Assembly (NCBI GenBank): GCA_016584305.1
Contig: JACEEZ010020527.1
Span: 222,001-286,000, forward strand
DNA: 64,000 nt
Direction: 5' to 3'
Source of the DNA: Chionoecetes opilio
Lineage: Eukaryota > Arthropoda > Malacostraca > Decapoda > Majidae
Shown here: positions 38,740 to 48,499 of the stretch, in pieces
How positions within the stretch are numbered: the stretch's first letter is position 1
Layout: each line of letters begins with the position of its first letter
Notes under the pieces: model-generated
Seen by the model: only the letters and a program-made list of their open reading frames with translations
Told to the model about the DNA's origin: nothing
Database searches by the model: none
Made by a program: the position numbers and the translations under genes

Positions 38740-39164
38740 GCTCGCTTTGCCATGCAGTACACTTCACCATTCATCGTCATCATGTACTGCATGGCTTCAG
38801 TTCATCATCTTCATAATCATCATACAGATATAGTAACTTCTTTTGTGTACAGTACCACTATAAATACATACTGTATTCATTGTCTAAGCCAGTAAATACG
38901 GTTCATTGGCTATAGAGAAGTCATTTTAGGAAAGCGTCAAGAATTGCCGAAATTCATGAATTAGCGAGGGGGGTTGGAACGTATCCCTCGCTAATTTTGA
39001 GGGTTTACTGTAGTCGACTCTCCATGACGTCATCAGCAAGTTTCACGCGGCGGCTTGAACCAGGCAGTTTTTTTCCTGCGCATTTTACAAAAGTCGTGTT
39101 TTTACGGAAATAAGGCGTGGAAATGAATAATTTTTGTGGAGTAGTAGGTGGTGGAGTTGTTGTT

Positions 39165-39861
39165 TTTTTTTTTTTTTTATTATTATTTTTTTTTTTTTTT
39201 AACATCACAAAGAAATGGCCAAAGGCACAACAAAAAGAGGTAACACAAAGCCCGCTTAGTTGCCAGTCCCTATAAAGAAGACAGTAAGAGAATAAAGAAA
39301 GGGGGGTGGGCCAATTTAGTTCAGGAGGTGTCTTGTCACTCTTCTCTTGAAAAGTTTTAAGTCGTAGGAAGGTGGAAAAATAGAAACAGGAAGAGTGTTC
39401 CAGAGTTTACCAGTGAAAGGGATCAAGGAGTAAAGATACTGATTAACTCTTGCATTAGGAAGATGGACAGAATAGGGATGAGAATGAGTAGAAAGTCTTG
39501 TGCAGCGAGGCCGCGGGAGGGGGGGGGAGGCATGCAGTTAGCAAGTTCAGAAGAGCAGTGAGCATGAAAATAACGGTAGAAGAGAGCAAGAGAAGCAACA
39601 TTGCAGCGGTGATTTAAAGATTGAAGACAGTCAGTCAGAGGAGAGGAGTTGATGAGCCGAAAAGCTTTTGACTCAACCCTATTTAGGAAAGCTGTATAAG
39701 TGGATCCTCCCCAAAAATGTCAGACATACTCCATACATGGGCGGATAAGGCCCCTGTAGAGAGCAAGCAACTGGGAGGGAGAAAAAAAAGGACGCAGACA
39801 TTGAATGAACATTCAACATACTTACGCAAAGAAAAAATGGGTCTGGACGATTACTTTAAGA
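39165..39861 (-). mobile_element. Jockey-type LINE 3-prime end, copy Z1
   Basis: A minus-strand LINE fragment ending in poly(A) (plus-strand T-run 39163-39200). Read on the minus strand, 39810-39320 gives RT C-terminal text: YVWHFWGGSTYTALLNRVES, KAFRLINSSPLTDCLQSLNH, RCTRLSTHSHPYSVHLP and PFTGKLWNTLPVSIFPPSYD, stopping before 39320. The minus-strand frame near 39005-39208 is only the poly(A) region. Z2 at 15599-15722 is the same family. Jockey clade is judged from the WGG-S and LPVSIFP-YDL motifs. Confidence 0.7.
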
Positions 39862-41367
39862 TTCTTCTGGACTTGACATGAAACTTAAATGTAGCAACAA
39901 CAAGTCTGTGATGAGTTGCAAGGAACTCAGCACCTCAGCAGCAAACCCTACAGTTCTCGAGGATCCTCCAACGAGTACTAACGAGGATGTGGTCCATTTC
40001 TTTAGCTATCCCTCCGGCATTACTATACCATGTCCAGTGTTGCAGCTCAGGTCTCTAATACCAAGAATCTGCAATTCTCAACCTTCTGGACTTTGCGAAA
40101 ATCAGAAGGAGAGAACTGTTAATGTTCCTGGTCCGGAGCCAAGGAGACCAACACATAACTCAAAGCCATCTCTCACAGTGCCAGTAGTACCATTGAAGTC
40201 ACCCAAGACATTGAGTGTGTCCCGAGGAGGACACTGGTCTAATACAAAATTGAGTTTGGCATAGATAATCTCCTTCTCTTCAGTTTCACACACTTCGGTG
40301 GGAGCGAACACTGCAACAAGAGACATGAAACCCAGAGTGTGTTTCATCCTCACCCGCATTATACGCTAAACAACCGGAATAATCTCAACAACAGATGGCT
40401 GCAGATTGCTGGAGATGACTATAGCTACTCCCCGGACACGGATACCATTGCTCATGCCGAACCAGTAGTAGATGTAACCCCCACTGCTAGTCTCGTCACT
40501 ACCAGGCCTCCTTATCTCAGACGGAGCTACTCAAAACTGGGGGTGAAGCCATGATTCGCGGGTTGCATGCTGTCTTGACTGCCGTGTGGCAATCAGGTAC
40601 CATTCCTCCTGACTGGAAAAGGGGCTTAACCCATACAGCCATGCTGACAGCTTTATAGCCGTCGCATATGTGTGTAACGCTCAGCCCCGCTGATGGCTGT
40701 TAGCAGTCGCAGCTTTTTTTAAACTTTTATCTCCGTACATAACGGTCATAGCGTTTCAAGATGCACACACTTGGTGAGTCAGGATGTGAAGCAAGTATAC
40801 ACTACTTGGCAGCTCATATTCCACCCATCCCACTTCCCTCATAGCTGAATTTCTTTGAGCGCCTAGACCCTGCTTTCTGCTCCCACATCGTGGCACACAA
40901 CTCACACACATCAAGCAGAGGTAGGGCGCTATAAATGTTGGTGCATCTGTGGTACATCACAGGAAATAGCAACTTGAAGAGGTGAATTGATGCCTTTAGT
41001 AATAAGTGTCTTCGCAGAATCATGGGGTATCGCTGGGATGATTACGTGTCAAATCAGCAATTGCACCGTGAGACTGAATCGAGGCCTATTATCTGCACAG
41101 TTCGTCAGCGCCAACTTCGGCTATATGGGCATGTGGCACGCTACCCTGAAACCGATCCTTCCCATCGGGTTGTATCTGTAAGAGACAATCCGGCGTGGAG
41201 GAGGCCAAGAACTTAGGCTCGTGGCTGGGGCAAGTTGATGTTTCCTGTCGAGAGTTGTTTGTTATGGGAAGGGAGCCTGCATGGGGACTCGCGCGTGGTG
41301 ACCCCCGGGAGTGACGTCATAGGGTGGGCGAGGCAACGCGCCCACGTATGCCCCCAATGATTGATTC
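39862..41367. mobile_element. RTE LINE D, rearranged: inverted 5-prime part
   Basis: 39862-40528 is RTE endonuclease sequence on the minus strand, corresponding to about 16230-16890 of RTE-B read backwards (frame 40359-40102 has MKHTLGFMSLVAVFAPTE and VLGDFNGTTGTVRDG, with the GDFN intact). At 40529 the sequence switches to plus-strand RTE text matching 17572-17677, is interrupted at about 40629-40969, and resumes plus-strand at 40970-41367 (FSNKCLRRIMGYRWDDY, RLYGHVARYPETDPSHR) ending in TGATTGATT. A 5-prime inversion of this kind is produced by twin priming, but independent insertions are possible. Confidence 0.7.
40629..40969. other. Unclassified insertion in RTE D
   Basis: About 340 bp beginning TTAACCCATACAGCCATGC that replaces part of the RTE reverse transcriptase. 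The TTAACCC start recalls piggyBac-type termini, but no matching GGGTTAA end is visible. The minus-strand frame 41023-40814 has no domain. Confidence 0.35.
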
Positions 41368-42330
41368 ATAAATTCATTTCAGGACATTCCCATCCAGTCC
41401 TCCTTCGTATTCCAGTTTCCACAGCAATCTTTTATGGGGTACGTATCAAATGCTTTCTTTAGATCCAAGTAAGTGCAATCCACCCATCTATCTCTTTCTT
41501 GTACTACATCGATCACGCTTGAGTAGAAACATTGCAGATTTGAGATACAGGAACTCCCAGCTCTGAATCCAAATTGTCTGTCTGAAATTATTCTCAAGAC
41601 ACTTAACCTATCTGTCTCTTACTATCTTCTCACATAGCTTTCCTATAACACTAGTCAAGGAGATCGGTCTGTAATTCTGCAGTTCCACCTTTCTTCTCCC
41701 TATATATATGGGAACAATTGATGCTCTTTTCCTTGCTTAGGGTACCTTACCCTCATTTAGGGAACATGTAACTAAACTGTGTAATTTATCCACCAGCTGC
41801 TCCCTACATTCCTTCAAATTCCAGTTTGAAACTCCATCCGGACCTGGTGCTATATTTACGTCTTGAGCTTCCAATAATTTCATCATTTCCTGCTTTTCCA
41901 CTTCTATATCGATTAGTATTGTGCTTTCTTTTCTACCCCCTCCTTCCAGAAATTATTTTTCTTCATTGAAGACTTTTTCGAAACATTCGTTCATGACTTT
42001 GACTTGTGCTACTGGTTCTTCGTAGACTGTCCCTTTCACTTTTAGGTTGTTGATCCCTTCTTTTTGCTTTAATTTCTCATTGATGAACCTATACAATGAT
42101 TTTGGTTCGTTCTTGCATTTTTCTATTATGCCTCTTTCATAATTCCTCTCTTCCTCCTTGTGGATTTTTACATATTCATTTCTAGCTCTCTTGTATTCTT
42201 CCCTTGTCCTATTATTCATCTTCCTTCTCAGTTTGTTCCATGCAATATCTCTCTCTATCTCTCTTTCCTGCTTCGCATCTATTAAACCAGTAGTTCTTCC
42301 AGTTTTCCTTCCACAGCACACACTTCAATT
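41368..42330 (-). mobile_element. LINE J7 fragment (CR1/jockey-type)
   Basis: A minus-strand J-related LINE piece lying directly after the RTE-D tail. The frame 42321-41953 is the basic EN-RT linker (KNEPKSLYRFINEKLKQKEG); text at 41880-41640 contains the PGPDGVSNWN-like block and PISLTSVIGK; the frame 41597-41379 has RQFGFRAGSSCISN, CFYSSVIDVVQERDRWVDC and YLDLKKAFDTYPIKD. It stops in the palm. The VID frame is intact here, unlike J3, J4 and J6. Confidence 0.75.
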
Positions 42331-42729
42331 GTAGAGGACTCACATGGTGGTAGAGGCTGACATTATAAAAAGGGGACTGTCCTTGGCATTAGATGGGATG
42401 GAGTTTCTGGGAGAAGCAGTCACCAAGGGGAAGAGGAGATAATGGATCTTGTGGAAGTGAAACATCGGTGGTGGTTTGGTCCTCATTACTATGGATAGAT
42501 AGGTGAAAGGCTTACCTTATGATAACGTTTCCACTAGAATAACGTTATACTCTGGGTACTGCTGTGTAAAATTTAATAGAGAATATATATTTTTAAATAA
42601 CCAAATTAGCTTTTTACATAAAACCTGGGTTTTTGCCTAAATCGCTCGTAGGCACGCCACACCAAATCCACTCATCTCAGGTAAGTATGTTACCTATGTT
42701 ACCTTTGTCATTCATAAACAATTAGTGAC
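42331..42729. other. Unrecognised non-coding stretch
   Basis: Purine-rich in part (42380-42450), no open frame of note, no TIR. It lies between LINE fragments J7 and J8. Confidence 0.45.
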
Positions 42730-42805
42730 ACCTAGAGGGTTACAAGCACCTTGTCTTCTTCAGTTTCTTTGTATGACCTCTTGTGGCTCCTACGTCCCAT
42801 ACATA

Positions 42806-43862
42806 CCGTAAATGGCGGCGTACAAGTCGACCAGGCGTACAAGTTGACCTCAAGATTATTAGCTCAAGATTGCGGGGTAGGCCTATACTTGCCGTATAAG
42901 TCAGCCCCAAAAATACGGTAGGCTACTGGTATGCCAAAGCTTGAATGAGGATAGGCTACGGTACGGTATACGGTAACTTGTCGCAAAAACACATAACACC
43001 ACACCACTTATATGAAGATATGAGTCTTTACTATAGGTCTGCCTCTTGTTTTCACTTGAAAAACACCATAGTCCCCTGATAGTACCACTACATACTGTAT
43101 ATTATAGTAAAACACGGTAGTACCTATGACTGGACTGCAGTTACCGGTGCCCTCCACCATTTGCATATGTGAAAAAAAACAGCCCGTGGCGCCACCAACC
43201 CCACACGGCTATGAAACTATGGGTCCATTACACTGCCGACATTCAGCTTAATGTCTGACTGGCCGCTTGGGTTTAGTGGCTTTCCGCTGTTGCATAAAAT
43301 AGGTACTGCCTCGAAATAAGTAGCGCTTTACCTCACCCCCCCCGCCGTTCCTTACTTATTTACCACAAAATACTCGTCGTCTTCATCGATTCGTCTTCTT
43401 CTACTTGTGACCTTTGACGCTTAGTATTGCTTCATAGGTCCTCTTCAAACTTCGTCTCCTTCGTTAACAGGATTGTCAACTCTTCCCTTTGTCTATTTCA
43501 CCTGGGATACTAAAACATTTTCAGTTATTTTGGTCTGTGTGAGTGAGCTGTCAGCTGATGGTTGTGACAAGTGTTATACGGCAATCTCTTCTCTCCTATC
43601 TCTTCCAGTACCTCCAGCAACCACAATACCACACACGTCCTGGTTAATCATTTATAAAGGAGTATTTTGTGGTAAATTGTAGGTATATTTGTAAGGAACG
43701 GCGAGGGTGTGAGGTAAAGCGCTCCTTATTTCGAGGCGGTACCTATTTTATGCAATTTTATTCTTTAAAGGTTCGCATTTTATCCTTGCCGTATTAGTCG
43801 ACCCCTAGTTATGGAGAAATTTTTCAAGCTCGAAGAGTCGACTTGTACGCCACCATTTACGG
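42806..43862. mobile_element. TA-flanked TIR element with internal inverted arms
   Basis: A 1057-bp element: left end CCGTAAATGGCGGCGTACAA, right end reverse complement CCGTAAATGGTGGCGTACAA, both flanked by TA (42804-42805, 43863-43864). GTCGAC follows in both arms. Internally, 43290-43375 is the reverse complement of 43656-43755 (TAGCGCTTTACCTCAC and CCGCCGTTCCTTAC words). The same module occurs once at 27840-27930 inside element F. No transposase domain recognised. Tc1/mariner/pogo-type by its TA target. Confidence 0.75.
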
Positions 43863-44201
43863 TACATGTCCTCTTTGTCATTTCTCTCCATTCCTGACAT
43901 AGCTCTATGCTTTGATATAAAGACTTCTCCTTTTCTTCTTTCTTTCAATGATGGCAACCCAAATTTCTTCAGCCTCTCCTCATAAGTCAGGTCTGACAGG
44001 CTAGTTACAATCTTTGTGGCTGGCCTTTTTATTCTTTCTATCTTCTTTACATCCTTCCTCTTCTGCTGAGACCAATCTACCGTGGCGTACTCCAGTCTAG
44101 GGTGTATCAGGGCCACAATCAATTACTTCATCATGTCCTCGTCCATCTACACAAAGGCCGTTCTGATATTTGTTAGCAGATTATATGTACAGCTAAGTAT
44201 T

Positions 44202-44561
44202 AATTATCCGACCTTGGGGGGACCGAAGGTAGGTCGGATAATTGGAATAGTCGGATGTTCGGATATCACAGTAACCATAAACGTAAGGAAAAAATGGTAT
44301 AGAGCATAAAAGATGCAGCTCTTGAAAGCCGATCCAGTGGTATACGCGAATGTAAAACTCATGCATAAATGTATAAAGTATAAAAGTATAAATAAAAATT
44401 ATACTCATGTATAAAGCCACAAATCAATGTTTTCTAAAAACTTTAAAAAACGAAGTAAAATAAATGGCCAAAACAAGACACCATGTGGTGGTGAAAAAAG
44501 TCGGTTGGTTGGACAAGTCGGATGTTTGGAGGTCGGATGTTGGGAATTTGGCTGTAGCTAC
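44202..44561. mobile_element. Probable pogo-type element with GTCGGAT words
   Basis: An insertion in LINE J8. The right end read on the minus strand begins near TACAGCCAAATTCCCAACAT and CCGACC; the left end has ATTATCCGACCTTGG and GGTAGGTCGGATAAT. GTCGGAT recurs several times at both ends. The left terminus seems trimmed, so boundaries are approximate. Confidence 0.5.
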
Positions 44562-44631
44562 AACAATTCTATTAATGTGTTTCTCTAGTGATAAGTCCTG
44601 AACTATTACTCCAAGATCCTTTTCTTAACTT

Positions 44632-45010
44632 AAGAACATAAGAACCTAAGAAAATAAGGAAGCTACAAGAGGCCGTGAGACCTACACAAGGTAGTTCCTG
44701 TTACTTAACACTACCTACATCCACCTTTCATCCCCATCCATAAATTTATCTAACCTCCTTTTAAAGCTCCCTAATGACTCCGCACTAACTACCTGTCTAC
44801 TGAGTCCATTCCAATAATTTACCACCCTATTTGTGAACCAGTTTTTCCCTATTTTTTTTTAAATCTACACTTTTCCAGCTTGAATCCGTTACTTCTTGTT
44901 CTACCCTGGTTAATAGCCGTAAGAACTTTTCCTACAGCTCCTTTATATCCCGTTATCCACTTAAGAACTTCTATCAGATCGCCCCTCACTCTGTATCTCT
45001 CGAGTGAGTG
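44632..45010 (-). mobile_element. CR1-type LINE 3-prime end, copy R2
   Basis: The same tail as R1 (13139-13495), about 90% identical, minus strand, beginning on the plus strand with AAGAACATAAGAACCTAAG. It encodes the C-terminal FTNRVVNYWNGLSRQVVSA-like text. It is slightly longer than R1 at its 5-prime side (to a GATCGCCCCTCACTCTG block at 44980). Confidence 0.75.
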
Positions 45011-45082
45011 TAACTTTAATAGCTTCTTTTAGTGCTCACCACCATGCGCCTGTAATCAACCTCAGCTGACCATCTCGATCTG

Positions 45083-45083
45083 N
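45083..45083. other. Ambiguous base N
   Basis: A single undetermined base in GATCTGNTTATAGC, the only one in the window. It could be a scaffold or consensus uncertainty. Confidence 0.95.
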
Positions 45084-45467
45084 TTATAGCATGAAGTTAA
45101 CACATTTATTTCATTATTATATTTATGAATAGTAGGTAGCATGTGAAAGGACATGAGAAGACAAGAGAACTATGAGAAGACTATGAACAAGACAAAAATG
45201 TTGGTTAGTCAGAATAAAACAAATGTTTGAGTACATCTTCTGTGTTTAAATTGTCTTGTTCATAGCTCGTAAACAAAAAAGTAATGGTGAAAAAAGCTTG
45301 AAAAATGGCTAAGATAAAATCCTTTGCAACTAAGGAAAACAAACTTTTCAATACAGCCATTTTTCCATTTTTACAGCCAACCAGTGCACGTGTGTCCGCG
45401 CGTGATGAGTTTAAAAGGACCCAGTGCTGTATGAGGTTTCGTCCTCCACCTGCCTCCGCTTCCTCTT

Positions 45468-45941
45468 CTATATCTCATCTATTAGCGATGTTATAATTGC
45501 AAATAGATATAAATATTGCCACTCACGGCAACCTATGTCACGTAAAAATATTTTTGTACTGCTATATAATACCAAATTATTGCAAAAAGTTGTGGTTTGT
45601 GAAACTAATTATTCTCCTGGATACTTTTGGCAACTTCACAGCGAGTATGAACAGAGGGAAGTGGAAAGTATGGGGCTGGTTCAGGAGGCAGAGTAGCGAG
45701 ACCCGTATTCATCTAAATCTGGAGGGGCACTGGTGTCTTTTCCACTTCCCTCTGTTCATTATACTCGCAGTAAAGCTGCCAAAAGTATCCAGGAGAATAA
45801 TTAGTTTCACAAATCACAACTTTTTACAATAATTTGGTATTATATAGCAGTACAAAAATATTTTTACGTGACATAGGTTGCCGTGAATCGCAATATTTTT
45901 ATCTATTTGCAATTATAACATCGCTAATAGACGAGATATAG
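45468..45941. repeat. Large inverted repeat, 200-bp arms
   Basis: 45468-45669 and 45737-45941 are reverse complements with roughly 93-95% identity, separated by about 67 bp. Shared words include ATTCTCCTGGATACTTTTGG and CACGTAAAAATATTTTTGTA. No TSD or TIR of a known superfamily is evident at the ends. Frames 45305-45832 cross it and have no domain. A transcript would form a long hairpin. Confidence 0.9.
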
Positions 45942-46270
45942 CCGTAAAACCTCGTGGGTATCTTGCCACCACCACGTCCATATCTTTAAAATATTCAGCT
46001 GATTTCCGACCATGTGTCAGATATATACGTTCATTTTAGGTCCGGGGTCCCCTTAATACAGTGGTTCTTAACCTTATCAGAGGCGCCGAACCCTAACGAA
46101 AACTACCAAACACTAGCCGAACCCTCAAATATGGGATATAATTTTTTTTGCATAAATTAAAGAAAAATTTCTTCAAATTCAAGCGTATATTTCGATAATC
46201 AAAAAGATGAAGTCCATATTTATTGATACAAAAATGTAAGAAAATTGCCTTAACATTCAAGAGTATATTT

Positions 46271-47926
46271 GAGGCGTATTTTGTAGTGTCCTTCAGGAGT
46301 AAAATTATACTTATTTAAGCTCCGCCCCTGCTTGCCATCACAAAATACGATTGTAGCGCTGCCAAAGCTCTTTTTTGATGTTGCCGCGAGTAAAAATGTC
46401 GTACACTTTTATTACCTCTTACAGAGGCTCAGGAATATCGTTTAAAGGGTTTACATTATTGAAGGCACAGCAAGAGTAGTAGCGTGATTGTCTGTATTTT
46501 CACATCGAATCTAATTGTTTTGAGCTCTTAGAATGGCCTAGTATTGTTTTCTAACTCTATAGATGGACTTGATATTAAACTGAAATGTTTAGGGCGCTAT
46601 GAAACTGTTATTTGAATATCTATTTGCTACACAGCCATTTCACGATGTGCGTCGAGGATGTTTAATGCTTTCATGGACCTGTACGTATGTAGGCTACGTG
46701 TACCTACATTTACGTTCACCAATTATTCTTTGGCCTAAACCTAGATGAATGCAGGTTGTGATTCATCCTCCCGTGCATCTCCCCCCGTTTAACATCCATG
46801 GGCGGTGTGTGGTGGGCGGGTGTGTGATGGACGTTTTGGGGGGGGGTGTGTGTGGGCGGATGTATGATGGGCGTGTGGTGGGTGGGTGTGTGGTGGGCGG
46901 ATGGGTGATGGGCGTTTTGGTGGGTGGGTGTGTGGTGGGCGGATGTGTGATGGGCGTGTGGTGGGTGGTGTGTGGGGCGGATGTATGATGGGCGTGTGGT
47001 GGTGTGTGTGTGGTGGGCGGATCGGTGAGGCGGGTGGGTGGGGGTGTGTGTGGGCGGATGTGTGATGGCGTGTGGTGGGTGGGGGGTGGGGGCGGGTGGG
47101 TGATGGGGTGTGGTGGGTGGGTGTGTAGTGGGGGGGTGGGGGGCGGATGGGTGATGGGCGTGGGTGGGTGGGTGTTGATGGGTGTGTGGTGGTTTGGGGG
47201 GGTGGTGGGTGGGCGGGTGGGTGCCTGGTGGTGGTGGGTGTGTTGGTGGCCCGTGGGGTTTCACACAGAGACCTTCTTACCGTGGAGCTGAATCAGACTG
47301 TGAAATTTTTCGTATTCGTGCCCTGCGATAGGTTCTCTAAAAGGCTTTCTTTTTGTGTGATGTACATATATACCAAATTTATACATTTCTATTGCAAATG
47401 TAATATCACTCATGAATATATTTAAGTATTTGACTATACTTAGCAATAAAACACCAGTTTTGGTGCTAAGCCAGCAAGCATCAACGAAGATTCGGACACA
47501 TTGAAAAATTCGAGGGATTGGGAAATTTGTTTCCCAGACGTCGCTGGAGAATTTTATATTTGTGAATTCTTACCTGTAAGAGTCACCTACTTTACTCCTT
47601 ACTACTCCTTACCTACTCTTAATTAAATACATTCCTTTGCATGTCGTGCGCATGTAATGAATTTTGAATTGGATGAAAATTAAAGGAAAAGAGAAACATT
47701 TACGGGAGGAGTTTTGATAAGATTTTCTCATGCGCGCGATCTGATTGGCCAGGCTCTTGAAACCACCACTCACACCCACGCCTGTAAAATTTTACAGAAA
47801 AGAGTAAAATATCGCTGCCGGAGTGTATCTGCTCAGTTTTCTGTGCACGCAAAAGAGTAAAAAAAAGTGGGCGGAGCTTAAATAAGTAAAATTTTACTTC
47901 CAAGGGGATGGACAAAATACGCCTTT
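46271..47926. mobile_element. Nested TIR element inside the hAT MITE
   Basis: GGCGTATTTTGTAGTGTCC with TTATTTAAGCTCCGCCC (46273-46328) matches the reverse complement of 47868-47924 (GGGCGGAGCTTAAATAAG, then GACAAAATACGCC), about 55 bp at near 80% identity. Superfamily is unknown; no transposase frame. Confidence 0.6.
46796..47255 (+). repeat. G-rich minisatellite (GTGGGCGGATG-type units)
   Basis: About 460 bp of imperfect units built from GTGGGCGGATGTGTGATGGG and CGTGTGGTGGGTGG. The strand asymmetry is extreme (almost no C on the plus strand). The long frames here (minus 46716-47264 rich in His, Pro and Thr; plus 46749-47291 rich in Gly and Val) are repeat artefacts, not genes. It has strong G-quadruplex potential. 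Confidence 0.9.
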
Positions 47927-48499
47927 GGATTATAAGAAGAAAGAATGAAGGACTCGGAAGCAGTTGCGTATATAGGTGATCCCCTGATCCCTTCCCCCCC
48001 CCCTTGGAGAGGGGGGGAGGGGATCAGGGGTGAATCCAAAAGTATTTTGAGGGAGGGGTGAACGATGCGAGCCTTTACAGCTGGGGGGTCTGAGGAGGGC
48101 CCTGGAGGGGTCAGACATTTTTTTGCAGGTCAGCATTTTTAGGGGTATTTTGAGGCCTTAGAAGAGATATATTGCACTAGTTTGATAATCAGTGGTAAAG
48201 CAATATTGATTCTTTCGGGACAATAGGGGGGGCTATGACTGAGTGCCCCCCCCCCCCATATACGTCACTGCTTGGAAGGGAGAGAGGCGGGTGAACACAC
48301 ACACACAAACATACACACATAACTCTCCCTCCACCGTGTTGCTTAGATTTACGTTAATTTCGCGTAAAACTTACTGTGGTGAGTAATACGGCATTATAAT
48401 AACATCAAAATTGCAATGTGTTTCGGAGGGCCTCTCACCGAACCCCTGGGGTTCGATCGAACCCAGGTTAAGAACCACTGCCTTAATAGGTGCCTTGCA

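Larger units (their letters stand above)
33439..39010 (+). mobile_element. Tigger (TIGD1-like) transposon interrupted by LINE J5
   Basis: A pogo-superfamily element with transposase exons at 33668-33957 and 36879-38739. The right end at 39010 reads, on the minus strand, CAGTAAACCCTCAAAATTAG and is followed by TA (39011-39012). The left inverted repeat is missing, replaced by the RTE fragment ending at 33438. 5-prime untranslated text runs 33439-33667. LINE J5 (33958-36878) lies in the coding region with a short TGTGT duplication. Without the LINE the element is about 2.65 kb, a normal Tigger size. Confidence 0.85.
42730..44625 (-). mobile_element. LINE J8 fragment with two nested TIR elements
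   Basis: A minus-strand J-family LINE read from 44625: the LGV region (44625-44562, text equivalent to KDLGVIVQDLSLEKHI), then 44200-43867 (frame 44122-43805: HPRLEYATVDWSQQKRKDVK, KIERIKRPATKIVTSLSDLT, LPSLKERRKGEVF), then 42803-42730 (MGRRSHKRSYKETEED). It is broken by TIR insertions at 44202-44561 and 42806-43862. No tail like that of J3 is visible. Confidence 0.7.
46059..48480. mobile_element. hAT MITE, 2.4 kb, perfect 8-bp duplication
   Basis: It begins CAGTGGTTCTTAACCT at 46059 and ends AGGTTAAGAACCACTG at 48480: a perfect 16-bp TIR of the hAT (Charlie/ZBED-like) type. CCTTAATA at 46051-46058 and 48481-48488 is an exact 8-bp target duplication. CCGAACCCT words recur subterminally. No transposase. 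It contains a nested TIR element (about 46271-47926) and a G-rich minisatellite. Confidence 0.9.

Noticed and set aside
38396..38740. CRISPR-like array (regular 27-bp repeats)
   Set aside because: Units are contiguous without spacers and are coding, in frame with a transposase; the genome is eukaryotic.
46716..47264. A 182-residue His/Pro/Thr-rich minus-strand frame
   Set aside because: It is the complement of a G-rich minisatellite; several frames are open there because the repeat lacks stop codons.
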